From: Actinomycetota bacterium
GTDB taxonomy: Bacteria; Actinomycetota; Acidimicrobiia; Acidimicrobiales; Ilumatobacteraceae
Length of the DNA stretch: 64,000 nucleotides
Assembly (NCBI GenBank): GCA_016871355.1
Contig: VFZC01000012.1
Location: forward strand, 1-64,000
Direction of reading: 5' to 3'
Shown in pieces: positions 8,217 to 17,544 of the stretch. The stretch's first letter is position 1, and each line of letters starts with the position of its first letter. Made by a program: the position numbers and the translations under genes. The notes below the pieces were generated by a model. The model did no database searches. It saw only the letters and a program-made list of their open reading frames with translations, and was not told where the DNA came from.

Positions 8217-10436
8217 ATGTCGACGGTGACCCGCCTTCTGCCCTGGCGACGCCACCAGAGCACACCTGACGACGAACTCTTCCAGGTTCTGTCGTCGTAC
8301 CGTCGGCGACACCCCAAGGCCAATACGGCGCTCATGGCCAAGGCGTACGAAGTCGCGCGCGTGGCTCACCAGAGTCAGACCCGCAAGAGTGGCGAGGGCT
8401 ACATCAATCACCCGCTCGCCGTGGCCAAGATCGTCGCCGACATCGGCCTCGACGACACCACCATCGCCGCCGCACTCCTTCACGACGCAGTCGAGGACAC
8501 CGAGATCACCGTGGCGGACGTCGATCGTGAGTTCGGCGCCGAGGTCGCAGCCATCGTCGACGGCGTCACCAAACTCGAACGCATCCAGTTCGACTCCAAG
8601 GAAGCTCAGCAGGCGGCGACCATGCGCAAGATGCTGGTGGCGATGGCCAAGGACCTGCGCGTCCTCATCATCAAGTTGGCCGATCGTCTCCACAACATGC
8701 GCACCATCGCCTCCATGCCACTCGAGAAGCAGCAACGCATCGCCAACGAGACCCTCGAGATCTACGCGCCCTTGGCCCACCGCCTCGGCATGAGCGGCCT
8801 CAAGCAACAGCTCGAAGATCTGGCCTTCGCATCGCTGTATCCGAAGCGATACGCCGAACTCGATCACCTCGTGATCACCCGCAGCCCCGAGCGCGACATC
8901 TATCTGGCCAAGGCCATGGCCGACGTCCGCAGTCAGTTGAGCGACCTCAACATCACGGCCGATGTGACGGGACGCGGCAAGCACCTCTGGAGCATCTACG
9001 AAAAGATGATCCAGAAAGGCAAGGAGTTCGACGAGATCTTCGACATCGTCGCCATTCGTGTGGTCGTCGACTCGGTGAAGGATTGTTACGCGGCTCTGGG
9101 CTGCATTCACGGACACTGGAAGCCGGTCGTGGGTCGCTTCAAGGACTACGTGGCGATGCCCAAGTTCAACCTCTACCAGAGCCTCCACACCACCGTGATC
9201 GGCCCGGGGGGCAAACCGCTCGAGATCCAGATTCGTACGCGCGAGATGCACCAGCGGGCCGAGTGGGGAGTCGCGGCCCACTGGGCGTACAAAGCCGGCG
9301 ACGAAACGCCCGACATCGATTGGCTCAATCGCATCATCGACTGGCAGAGCGAGATCGCCGATCCGGCTCAGTTCATGGAGAGCCTGAAGACCGACCTCGA
9401 TCAGGACGAGATCTTCGTGTTCACCCCCAAGGGTCGCGTGATCGCGCTGCCGCTCGGAGCCTGTCCGGTCGACTTCGCCTACTGCGTGCACACCGAAATC
9501 GGCAACACCTGCATCGGCGCCCGCGTCAACGGACGACTGGTTCCGCTCACCCATGAGTTGAAGTCGGGTGACACCTGCGAGATCTTCACCTCCAAAGTCG
9601 ACACCGCCGCACCGTCGAAGGATTGGCTCGACTTCGTTTCGTCACCCAAGGCTCGCAACAAGATCCGGCAGTGGTACTCGCGCGAGCGTCGCGACGACCT
9701 GATCGATTTGGGCCGCGAAGCATTCGAGAACGAATTCCGGCTCGAACGCCTGCCCATCTCGCACGTGATGGAGAGCGAGTTCTTCCAAGAAGAAGCGGTG
9801 TCGCACGGCTACGCCGACGTCGAGTCTCTTCTCGCCGCCGTTGGCGACGGCCAACTCGGGGCCAAGGCGATTTCGCAGCGCGTGGCCCATCGCTTCAAGA
9901 GCGAAGGGGCCGAAGAGCGCCTCACCATGTCGGTCTTGTATCCCCACGAGTTACGGCGCGGCGGGACCCAAACAGGGGTCCACGTCGAGGGTTTCGACGA
10001 CGTCCTCGTGCGGTTGTCCAAGTGCTGTACGCCGGTTCCCGGTGACGACATCATCGGCTTTCTCACCCGAGGCCGTGGCGTGAGCGTTCATCGAACCGAC
10101 TGCGCCAATGCCGCCTCATTGGCCCACGATCAGTCGGCGCGACTCGTCGATGTCGAATGGGACGGGTCGGCCACCGGGCGCGTGTTCCGAGCCGGTGTGG
10201 AGGTGGTGGCACTCGATCGCAGTCGACTCCTGCGCGACGTGGCCAACGCACTGTCCGAACAGCACGTGAACATCGTGGCCTGCAGCACGCACACCGGCAA
10301 CGACCGCATCGCCAAGATGCGATTCGAGTTCGAACTGGCCGACCCCAGCCACCTCGACAGCGTGATTCGCACCATCAAGAAGATCGACGCGGTCTTCGAC
10401 GCGTACCGCGTGGTTCAAAAGACCGCCGCCAACTGA
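8217..10436 (+). CDS. rel: Bifunctional (p)ppGpp synthetase/hydrolase Rel
   Basis: Rel makes and degrades the stringent alarmone (p)ppGpp. The 739-residue protein has the long RelA/SpoT layout: an HD hydrolase domain (H51, HD at 89-90 in ALLHDAVEDT), a synthetase domain with GRFKDYVAMPKFNLYQSLHT-like G-loop and EIQIRTREMHQRAEWG, a TGS domain (IFVFTPKGRVIALP), and a C-terminal zinc-finger/ACT region (KCCTPVPGD, then an ACT-like fold). Intact HD residues support a bifunctional enzyme. GGAGG sits 4 bases before the ATG, so this gene has a clear leader. Confidence 0.95.
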   Translation: MSTVTRLLPWRRHQSTPDDELFQVLSSYRRRHPKANTALMAKAYEVARVAHQSQTRKSGEGYINHPLAVAKIVADIGLDDTTIAAALLHDAVEDTEITVADVDREFGAEVAAIVDGVTKLERIQFDSKEAQQAATMRKMLVAMAKDLRVLIIKLADRLHNMRTIASMPLEKQQRIANETLEIYAPLAHRLGMSGLKQQLEDLAFASLYPKRYAELDHLVITRSPERDIYLAKAMADVRSQLSDLNITADVTGRGKHLWSIYEKMIQKGKEFDEIFDIVAIRVVVDSVKDCYAALGCIHGHWKPVVGRFKDYVAMPKFNLYQSLHTTVIGPGGKPLEIQIRTREMHQRAEWGVAAHWAYKAGDETPDIDWLNRIIDWQSEIADPAQFMESLKTDLDQDEIFVFTPKGRVIALPLGACPVDFAYCVHTEIGNTCIGARVNGRLVPLTHELKSGDTCEIFTSKVDTAAPSKDWLDFVSSPKARNKIRQWYSRERRDDLIDLGREAFENEFRLERLPISHVMESEFFQEEAVSHGYADVESLLAAVGDGQLGAKAISQRVAHRFKSEGAEERLTMSVLYPHELRRGGTQTGVHVEGFDDVLVRLSKCCTPVPGDDIIGFLTRGRGVSVHRTDCANAASLAHDQSARLVDVEWDGSATGRVFRAGVEVVALDRSRLLRDVANALSEQHVNIVACSTHTGNDRIAKMRFEFELADPSHLDSVIRTIKKIDAVFDAYRVVQKTAAN

Positions 10437-10485
10437 CGGCTCGCGACCGCGTTCAATGGTCTCCGGGCCCCTCCGGGCCGACCGG

Positions 10486-10491
10486 TAGCCT
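10486..10491 (+). promoter_or_regulatory. -10 hexamer for leaderless hisS
   Basis: TAGCCT lies 6 bases before the hisS GTG in the 61-base gap after rel. No Shine-Dalgarno is seen. Confidence 0.45.
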
Positions 10492-10497
10492 CGTGGG

Positions 10498-11781
10498 GTG
10501 CCCGAATTCCAGACCAGCCCCGGGATGCGCGACATCCTTGCTCCCGAGTCGGCCCGCTGGCGTCGATTCGTGCAGGTCTTCGCCGACACGGTCGAAGCCG
10601 CTGGCTACGAGCAGATCATTCCTCCGCTTCTCGAGGACATCGGCGTCTTCAGTCGGGTGGGCGAGGCCACCGATGTGGTCACCAAGGAGATGTACGACTT
10701 CGTCGACAAGGGTGAGCGCCACGTGGCCCTGCGCCCGGAGCAAACGGCCAGTGTGTGCCGCGCGTACGTGCAGCACCGACCCACCCTGCCGTGGAAGGCC
10801 TGGTACAGCGGGCCAAACTTCCGCTACGAGAAGCCGCAACGCGGGCGCTATCGACAGTTCGATCAGGTGGGGATCGAAGTCCTCGGTCCCACCGACCCGG
10901 CCGTCGACGTCGAAGTCATCGCCCTCGGATGGCGCTTCTTCCAATCGCTCGGCCTGCAAAAAGTCACACTGCGCCTCAACAGCCTGGGTGAACCGGCCGA
11001 CCGCCAGCGTTACACCGAGGCACTGCGTCAACACTTCACCGCCCGTTCCTCCGAACTGGCCGACGAGACACGTGCGACACTCGCTCGAAATCCACTGCGC
11101 GTTCTCGATTCGAATCGCTCCGAAGACGCCGACGTGTTGAAGTCGGCACCTCGAATCGACGACTTCTACAGCCCGGCCGCGTCCGAACACTTCGCCCAGG
11201 TGCGAGCCGGACTCGACGCGCTCGACATTCCGTACACCCGCGACGAACGCCTCGTGCGCGGACTCGACTACTACCGATTCACGACGTTCGAGTACGCCGG
11301 CGGGACTCTCGACTCGGCGCAGAACGCGCTCGGAGGAGGGGGGCGCTACGACGGTCTCGTCGAGGACCTCGGTGGACCGGCCACGCCCGGGGTCGGTTTC
11401 GCACTCGGTCTCGATCGCACCTTGCTCGCCTGTGACGACGAAGGCGTCTTCTCGGCCGCCCCGTCCGTGGTCGACGTCTTCGTGATCGACACGACCGGCG
11501 GACTCGAAGCCACCGTGCTCACCGATCAATTCCGCGCGGCCGGATTGCGCGCCGATCGCGCCTACGACAACCGATCGATGAAGAGCCAGATGAAGGCAGC
11601 CGACCGCAGCAATGCGCGAGTCGCCGTGATCATCGGCACCGACGAACGTGCGAACCAGCAAGCCGTGGTCCGACCCATGAACGGCGGCGAGCAGTTCACC
11701 GTGACCCGATCGACTCTTCTCGACAGCGTGCTGCGCGCCGTGCGCGCCGAATCATCTCCCACCCCCAAGGAAAGCCAATGA
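10498..11781 (+). CDS. hisS: Histidine--tRNA ligase
   Basis: This class II aminoacyl-tRNA synthetase charges tRNA-His. The 427-residue protein begins with the family-typical FQTSPGMRDILAPES. It has the motif 2 loop FRYEKPQRGRYRQFDQVGIE, the histidine A motif LVRGLDYYRFTTFEY, the GGGGRYDGL segment, motif 3 GVGFALGLDR and a C-terminal anticodon-binding domain. The start is GTG at 10498. The stop overlaps the aspS ATG by four bases. Confidence 0.96.
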   Translation: MPEFQTSPGMRDILAPESARWRRFVQVFADTVEAAGYEQIIPPLLEDIGVFSRVGEATDVVTKEMYDFVDKGERHVALRPEQTASVCRAYVQHRPTLPWKAWYSGPNFRYEKPQRGRYRQFDQVGIEVLGPTDPAVDVEVIALGWRFFQSLGLQKVTLRLNSLGEPADRQRYTEALRQHFTARSSELADETRATLARNPLRVLDSNRSEDADVLKSAPRIDDFYSPAASEHFAQVRAGLDALDIPYTRDERLVRGLDYYRFTTFEYAGGTLDSAQNALGGGGRYDGLVEDLGGPATPGVGFALGLDRTLLACDDEGVFSAAPSVVDVFVIDTTGGLEATVLTDQFRAAGLRADRAYDNRSMKSQMKAADRSNARVAVIIGTDERANQQAVVRPMNGGEQFTVTRSTLLDSVLRAVRAESSPTPKESQ

Positions 11782-13535
11782 GCGTCAACCCTTCCCAGAC
11801 CAGCTTGCGAACTCACCTGTGCGGTGAATTGCGGGCGGCCCACATCGGTCAGACCGTGAGCCTGTGCGGCTGGATCGCCAAGCGCCGTGAACATGGTGAC
11901 AAATTGGCCTTCGTCGACCTGCGCGACCATTCGGGCATCGTGCAGTGCGTCATCGACGACGGAGTCGACCTGCGCAGCGAGTACGTGGCCCGAATCACCG
12001 GAACCGTGCGGGCCCGACCGACTGGCACGGTCAACGCCAATCTGGCCACCGGCGAGATCGAGATCGGCGACTGCAACGTCGAAGTTCTGCGCTCGGCCGA
12101 TCCGCCCCCGTTCCCGATCGACGCCCGCGCCGACGACGTCGACGAGAATGTTCGGTTGCAGTACCGCTACCTCGACATCCGCCGCGAGCGCATGCAGCGC
12201 AACATTCGTGTGCGGGCCAAGGTCAACTCGGCCGTGCGCGCCGCCATGGAACGCCAGGGTTTCGTGGAAGTGGAAACTCCGATGCTCGTGCCGTCCACGC
12301 CGGAAGGCGCCCGTGAGTTCCTCGTGCCGTCGCGCAAGGAACCCGGTTCGTTCTACGCGTTGCCGCAGAGCCCACAGCTCTTCAAGCAGTTGCTCATGGT
12401 TGCGGGGATCGATCGCTATTACCAGATCGCGCGTTGTCTGCGCGACGAAGACTTGCGCGCCGATCGCCAGTACGAGTTCATGCAGCTCGACGCCGAGATG
12501 AGCTTCGTGACGCAGGACGACGTACTCGAGGCGATCAGCGAAGCCGTGTTGTCAGCCGCCGAAGCCGTGACCGGCGAACGCCCGGCCACGATCGATCGCA
12601 TCACGTGGCGCGAAGCCATGGATCGCTACGGCGTCGACAAACCCGATCTGCGCTTCGGCATGGAACTCGTCGAGCTCACGTCCATCTTCACCGGAACCGA
12701 GTTCAAGGCTTTCGCCGGTGCCGCGTCGATCAAGGGCATCTGTGCTCCGGGTCGGGCCGAAGAATTCGGACGCAACAAGCTCGATGCGCTCACCGACAAG
12801 GCCAAGAAGGTAGGGGCCAAGGGTCTCGTGTGGCTGAAGGTCGGTGCAGATGGCAGCCTCGATTCGCCGGTGGTTAAGTTCTTGTCGGCATCCGAGCAGT
12901 CGGCTCTCGTCACGGCCGTGGCGGCCAAGCCCGGTGATCTCGTGCTGATCGTGGCCGACGAGTGGATGACCACCTGCGAAGTTCTCGGTCAACTTCGCAA
13001 CGATCTCGGTCGGCCGCCCGTGCACCAAGGGCCGTACCGCTACGTCTGGGTCGTCGAGTTCCCGTTGTTCGTGGGCGTCGACAAAGAATCGGGTCGCCCG
13101 AAGCCCGGTCACCATCCGTTCTGTCGGCCGCACCCCGACGATCTCGACAAGTTCGAGACCGATCCGTTGTCGGTGCGCGCGATGGCTTACGACCTCGTGC
13201 TGAACGGCTGGGAACTCGGTTCGGGTTCGATCCGTATCCATGAACCCGAGATGCAGCGCAAGGTGTTCACGGCTCTCGGCATCTCCGACGAGGAAGCCAA
13301 CCGCAAGTTCGGCTTCTTCCTGAAGCCGTTCACGTTCGGCGCTCCGCCGCACGGTGGCTTCGCGTTCGGCCTCGACCGTTTGGTTGCCATCCTCGCCGGC
13401 GAAGAGAACATCCGCGAGGTCATCGCCTTCCCCAAGACGCAGAGCGGCCAGGACCCGATGACCAATGCGCCCACACGCGCCGAGGCCAAGCAACTCGAGG
13501 AACTCGGAATCCGAACCCTTCCGCCGAAGGTCTGA
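11778..13535 (+). CDS. aspS: Aspartate--tRNA(Asp/Asn) ligase
   Basis: This class II synthetase has 585 residues, the bacterial-type length with the GAD insertion domain. It has an N-terminal OB anticodon-binding domain (VSLCGWIAKRREHG), motif 2 (QIARCLRDEDLRADRQYEF) and motif 3 (GGFAFGLDRLVAIL), ending with IAFPKTQSGQDPMTNAP. Whether it is discriminating or also charges tRNA-Asn cannot be told here. It is translationally coupled to hisS (ATGA), the standard arrangement. Confidence 0.96.
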   Translation: MSVNPSQTSLRTHLCGELRAAHIGQTVSLCGWIAKRREHGDKLAFVDLRDHSGIVQCVIDDGVDLRSEYVARITGTVRARPTGTVNANLATGEIEIGDCNVEVLRSADPPPFPIDARADDVDENVRLQYRYLDIRRERMQRNIRVRAKVNSAVRAAMERQGFVEVETPMLVPSTPEGAREFLVPSRKEPGSFYALPQSPQLFKQLLMVAGIDRYYQIARCLRDEDLRADRQYEFMQLDAEMSFVTQDDVLEAISEAVLSAAEAVTGERPATIDRITWREAMDRYGVDKPDLRFGMELVELTSIFTGTEFKAFAGAASIKGICAPGRAEEFGRNKLDALTDKAKKVGAKGLVWLKVGADGSLDSPVVKFLSASEQSALVTAVAAKPGDLVLIVADEWMTTCEVLGQLRNDLGRPPVHQGPYRYVWVVEFPLFVGVDKESGRPKPGHHPFCRPHPDDLDKFETDPLSVRAMAYDLVLNGWELGSGSIRIHEPEMQRKVFTALGISDEEANRKFGFFLKPFTFGAPPHGGFAFGLDRLVAILAGEENIREVIAFPKTQSGQDPMTNAPTRAEAKQLEELGIRTLPPKV

Positions 13536-13555
13536 TCCGTGTCGATCGCGGAGCG

Positions 13556-14023
13556 ATGAGTTCGCAGTCCTTCCGCGCAGGAGTGGTGGTCGTCATTCGG
13601 CGCGACGACGGGCGTTTACTGGCGTTCGAGCGCAAACATCCGCGGGGCGCATGGCAACTGCCCCAGGGCGGCATCGACATAGGTGAAGAGCCCATCGACG
13701 CTGCCTGGCGGGAGATGGAAGAAGAGACCGGTCTCGATCGCTCCCATGTCCGCCTGGTCGATCAACTCCCGGACTGGATCGCGTACGAGTGGCCCGACGA
13801 GATCAGGGGTGACGATCCGGTGCGCGGTCAGATCCAACGATGGTTCCTCTTCGGCGTGATTCCCGATCCCCACGACGACGGACACCTCCATCACGTCCAG
13901 CCGCGACCGGACGATCACGAGTTCGTGTCATGGACATGGATGACACCTCACGAACTGGTCGACTGCGTGATCGACTGGCGTCGACCCGCGTATCAACGCG
14001 CCCTCACGCGCTTGCTGCCATGA
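13556..14023 (+). CDS. Nudix hydrolase, RppH-like
   Basis: A 155-residue Nudix enzyme. The Nudix box runs from GGIDIGEEP to REMEEETGL, with the REUXEE core intact for Mg binding. The opening FRAGVVVVIRRDDGRLLAFER and the PQGGID segment resemble RNA pyrophosphohydrolase RppH and diadenosine polyphosphate hydrolases. GGAG lies just before the ATG. The stop overlaps the rarA ATG. The substrate cannot be fixed from sequence alone. Confidence 0.85.
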   Translation: MSSQSFRAGVVVVIRRDDGRLLAFERKHPRGAWQLPQGGIDIGEEPIDAAWREMEEETGLDRSHVRLVDQLPDWIAYEWPDEIRGDDPVRGQIQRWFLFGVIPDPHDDGHLHHVQPRPDDHEFVSWTWMTPHELVDCVIDWRRPAYQRALTRLLP

Positions 14024-15285
14024 ACGACGATCTCTTCTCGGCGGCCGCTCGTGATCGCCTGCGTGATCGCGCACCGTTGGCCGCTCGTTTGCGTCCGAAG
14101 TCGATCGACGACGTCGTGGGTCAGGACCATTTGGTCGGACCCGGTCAGCCACTTCGTCGTCTCGTGGCAGCCGACCGCCTCACCAGCATTCTCCTCTGGG
14201 GTCCACCCGGCACGGGCAAGACCACCTTGGCTCTCGCCATCGCCGGATCGACCGCACGGGCGTTCGAACAACTGTCGGCGGTGACCGCCGGAGTTCGTGA
14301 CGTTCGTGAAGTCATCGATCGTGCTCGCGAGCGTCTCGGACTGCACGACCAAGGAACGATTCTGTTCCTCGACGAAATTCATCGATTTTCCAAGTCGCAA
14401 CAAGACGCTCTCTTGCCGGCCGTCGAAGACGGGACCGTCACCCTCATCGGGGCCACGACCGAGAATCCATTCTTCGAAGTGAACGCACCGCTGCGATCAC
14501 GAAGCACACTGTTTCGTCTCGAACCGCTCACGAAGGCGGCCGCTCGAACTCTCGTGGTGCGCGGACTCTCCGCACTGTCCACCAGTGGAAGCGACGACGC
14601 CATCGATCTCCTGGTCGATCGATCGGCTGGCGACGGGCGACAAGTCCTCACGTCGCTCGAGGTGGCCGCAGCGTTGGCTCATCCGAACCCGGTCGAGCTG
14701 ATACACGTCGAACAGGCACTCAGTACCAGCGCCCTGCGCTACGGCCGCGACGACCACTACGACGTGACGAGCGCGTTCATCAAGAGCATGCGGGGGAGCG
14801 ACCCGCAGGCGGCGATCTACTACTTGGCCCGCATGCTCGAAGCCGGCGAGGACGCCCGCTTCATCGCCCGACGCATGGTGATCCTGGCCAGCGAGGACAT
14901 CGGACTGGCCGACCCGCAGGCGCTCCAGGTCGCCGTGGCGGCCGCCCACGCCGTCGAACACGTGGGGCTTCCCGAAGCGCAGTTGAACCTGGCCCAGGCC
15001 GCCTTGCACCTCGCTCGCGCTCCGAAGAGCAACTCGGTTGCCACCGCCATCTGGACCGCCCGGGCCGATGTGCGCAACGGTGCGGTGGCCGAGGTACCCG
15101 CCCACCTGCGCGACGCCCACTACCAGGGGGCCGCGACTCTGGGCCATGGTGTGGAGTACCACTACACCCACGACGATCCGGGCCGCCACCAGGAGTTCTT
15201 GCCGGCGGCTCTGGCCGATCGAGTCTGGTATCGACCGAGTGGGCATGGCGCCGACCGGTCCGAGCACGACACAATGGATTCATGA
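14020..15285 (+). CDS. rarA: Replication-associated recombination protein A (RarA/MgsA)
   Basis: This AAA+ clamp-loader-like ATPase acts at stalled forks. From the ATG at 14020 it has 421 residues: PLAARLRPKSIDDVVGQDHL, Walker A GPPGTGKTT, Walker B LFLDEIHRF, sensor 1 GATTENP and the C-terminal MgsA tetramerisation domain (SMRGSDPQAAIYYLARMLEAG). It overlaps the Nudix gene by four bases; a longer frame from 13840 runs through the Nudix gene and is a shadow. The next gene overlaps its stop. Confidence 0.94.
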   Translation: MNDDLFSAAARDRLRDRAPLAARLRPKSIDDVVGQDHLVGPGQPLRRLVAADRLTSILLWGPPGTGKTTLALAIAGSTARAFEQLSAVTAGVRDVREVIDRARERLGLHDQGTILFLDEIHRFSKSQQDALLPAVEDGTVTLIGATTENPFFEVNAPLRSRSTLFRLEPLTKAAARTLVVRGLSALSTSGSDDAIDLLVDRSAGDGRQVLTSLEVAAALAHPNPVELIHVEQALSTSALRYGRDDHYDVTSAFIKSMRGSDPQAAIYYLARMLEAGEDARFIARRMVILASEDIGLADPQALQVAVAAAHAVEHVGLPEAQLNLAQAALHLARAPKSNSVATAIWTARADVRNGAVAEVPAHLRDAHYQGAATLGHGVEYHYTHDDPGRHQEFLPAALADRVWYRPSGHGADRSEHDTMDS

Positions 15286-15746
15286 CCGCCGGTGAACTCG
15301 CCATCGTTCTGGCTACCGTGCTGTGCGCCGTCGGATTCGCGGCCCTCGTGGTCGTGCTGCTGCGCGTGCACGACACGTTGCGCGCCATTCGCCACGAGGT
15401 CGACGCCTTGCGCCAGGAAACGCGACCCCTCATCGCCGATCTTCGCGAATCCACCGACGACGCTCGCGATGTGATGCACGAAGCCCAGCGAGACTTGGCT
15501 CGATTCGATCGCGTGCTCGGTTCGGCCGAGGCCATCAGTGGAGCGGTGTCGGGAAGTGGTCGAGTGGCTCGAACCGCGCTCTCGACACCGGTCATCAAGG
15601 TGGCCGCCATCGCCTCGGGTACGTCGCGGGCCGCCAAGCGCCTCACTCGCCGGCAACGCCGAACCGAACGTCGCGACACTGGTCGTCGTGACAACCGTCG
15701 TCGTCGTACGGCATCCACCGTCGTCCCGTGGAAGAAGGGCGCATGA
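15282..15746 (+). CDS. Small membrane-anchored DUF948-like protein
   Basis: 154 residues with one N-terminal membrane helix (about 5-27, ELAIVLATVLCAVGFAALVV), then a helical stretch with heptad-like spacing (DTLRAIRHEVDALRQETRPL) and a very basic C-terminal tail (RRQRRTERRDTGRRDNRRRR). It resembles the small proteins that commonly sit between rarA and alaS in Actinobacteria. Its function is unknown. It overlaps rarA and the following gene by four bases at each end, so it is probably co-translated. Confidence 0.75.
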   Translation: MTAGELAIVLATVLCAVGFAALVVVLLRVHDTLRAIRHEVDALRQETRPLIADLRESTDDARDVMHEAQRDLARFDRVLGSAEAISGAVSGSGRVARTALSTPVIKVAAIASGTSRAAKRLTRRQRRTERRDTGRRDNRRRRTASTVVPWKKGA

Positions 15747-16117
15747 TCAAGCGGTTCGTGTGGTTCGTGAGCGGAATCGTCACCGGTGTGGCCGGCGTGG
15801 TCTTCGCCGGTCGACGGGTGAAGAAGAAGGTCGAGACGTTGGCCCCAGTCAAGGTCGTCAAAGACGCGCGAACCAAGGTGCGTGATCGCCTCACCGACGT
15901 GAGCGACGCGGTGCGGGAGGGACGCGAGGCCATGCACACCAAAGAAGCCGAGTTGCGCGCTCGTCTGGACGGCCGCCTCGAACCACTGACCGACGCCGAC
16001 GACCCGATCCGTTCCGACGATTCGTTGCTCGTCGACGGTGAACCCGTCGAGCCCGGTCGTGTCGTGGTGCTGCGCCAGTTCGATCCGGGCTTCGTGGCTC
16101 AGCGTCGTCGCCGATGA
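15743..16117 (+). CDS. Small membrane-anchored hypothetical protein
   Basis: 124 residues from the ATG at 15743, which overlaps the previous stop (ATGA). There is one short N-terminal membrane segment (FVWFVSGIVTGVAGVVFAGR), then basic and helical regions (RRVKKKVETLAPVKVVKDAR). It is the second of a pair normally followed by alaS; here a glycolate oxidase gene follows directly. Its role is unknown. A start at 15728 is possible but less likely. Confidence 0.7.
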   Translation: MIKRFVWFVSGIVTGVAGVVFAGRRVKKKVETLAPVKVVKDARTKVRDRLTDVSDAVREGREAMHTKEAELRARLDGRLEPLTDADDPIRSDDSLLVDGEPVEPGRVVVLRQFDPGFVAQRRRR

Positions 16118-17544
16118 CCCGACGGGCCGACGACTTCCACGCCGAGCTGGCCCGCGGAGTCGCCGACATCCACCGCAACCCGGTCGAAGTCGCGTTGTTC
16201 GACCACGACGCTTCCACCATCAGCGGACGAGCCGGTGTCGTGGTCTATCCGACCTCAGCCGATGAAGTGATCCACGTGGTGCGTACGTGTCATCGACACG
16301 ACCGGCCCTTCGTCGCCCGCGGAGCCGGTACCGGTCTCGCCGGTGGCGCGACACCGCTCGACGGGGCCGTCGTGATCTGCCTCACCAAGATGAATCGCGT
16401 GTTGTCGGTCGACCCGATCAATCGGTTCGCGTGGGTCGAGCCGGGCGTTCTGAATCTCGACCTCTCACGGCAGATGACGGCCCTCGGCCACGACCTCCAC
16501 TTCGCCCCCGATCCGAGCAGCCAGCAGAGCTGCACCGTGGGGGGCAACGTGGCCAACAACTCGGGTGGCCCGCACTGTTTGGCCGATGGCGTCACGTCGG
16601 CCCACGTCCTGGGCCTCGAAGTGGTCCTGAGCGACGGCCAGGTGGTCGTTCTGGGCGGTGAAGAACCCGAACCGGACGGCTTCGATCTGCGCGGTGCCTT
16701 CGTCGGCAGCGAGGGCATGTTCGGTATCGCCACCAAGGTGTGCGTGCGACTCACGCAGAATCCTCCGACTGTGCGCACGATGTTGCTCGACTTCACATCC
16801 GTGCGTGACGGGGCCGACACCGTGAGTGCGATCATCGCGTCTGGAATGGTTCCGGCCGCCCTCGAGATGATGGACGCACTCTGCATCAAAGCCGTCGAGG
16901 AGTACGTTCACGCCGGTTTGCCGCTCGACGCGGCCGCCGTACTGTTGGTGGAGGTCACCGGCCTTGTGTCCGACGTGACTGCGCAAGCCGAACGAGTGGC
17001 CGAGATCGGTCGCCGACTTCACGCGCGAACCGTGCGAGTGGCCCGCGACGAAGCGGAGCGAGCGCTGTTGTGGAAGGGCCGCAAGTCCGCGTTCGGAGCG
17101 GTGGCGCGAATCAAGCCCAACTACTACCTCCACGACACCGTGGTTCCGAGGCGGCACCTGCCCGACGTGCTCGACGAGATCTACCGCATCGTCGACCGAC
17201 ACGAACTGCTCGTGTTGAACGTGTTCCACGCCGGCGACGGCAACCTTCATCCACTCCTGGTCTTCGACAAACGCGAACCTGGAATCCTCGAACGTGTCCA
17301 CGCCGCGGGCGAGGAAATCGTGAAGGCCAGTGTGGCGGCTGGCGGCGTGCTGTCGGGAGAGCACGGCATCGGCCTGGAGAAGCGCGACTACATGTCGCTC
17401 ATGTTCTCCGAGATCGACCTGGCCGCCCAGGCGGCGGTTCGCTGCGCGTTCGATCCGAGTGGTCTGGCCAACCCGTTCAAGGTGCTGCCCAGTCCAGCGT
17501 CGTGTGGCGATATTCAACACGTACCCGAGGGTGCATGGATCTGA
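16114..17544 (+). CDS. glcD: Glycolate oxidase subunit GlcD (FAD-binding)
   Basis: GlcD is the catalytic FAD subunit that oxidises glycolate (or D-lactate-type 2-hydroxy acids) to the keto acid. The 476-residue protein has the PCMH FAD domain (RGAGTGLAGGATP, GGNVANNSGGPHCL) and the C-terminal FAD-oxidase domain with NVFHAGDGNLHPLL and GEHGIGLEKRDY. It overlaps the preceding gene by four bases and glcE by ten. Together with glcE and glcF it predicts a membrane-associated glycolate oxidase complex. Confidence 0.92.
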   Translation: MTRRADDFHAELARGVADIHRNPVEVALFDHDASTISGRAGVVVYPTSADEVIHVVRTCHRHDRPFVARGAGTGLAGGATPLDGAVVICLTKMNRVLSVDPINRFAWVEPGVLNLDLSRQMTALGHDLHFAPDPSSQQSCTVGGNVANNSGGPHCLADGVTSAHVLGLEVVLSDGQVVVLGGEEPEPDGFDLRGAFVGSEGMFGIATKVCVRLTQNPPTVRTMLLDFTSVRDGADTVSAIIASGMVPAALEMMDALCIKAVEEYVHAGLPLDAAAVLLVEVTGLVSDVTAQAERVAEIGRRLHARTVRVARDEAERALLWKGRKSAFGAVARIKPNYYLHDTVVPRRHLPDVLDEIYRIVDRHELLVLNVFHAGDGNLHPLLVFDKREPGILERVHAAGEEIVKASVAAGGVLSGEHGIGLEKRDYMSLMFSEIDLAAQAAVRCAFDPSGLANPFKVLPSPASCGDIQHVPEGAWI

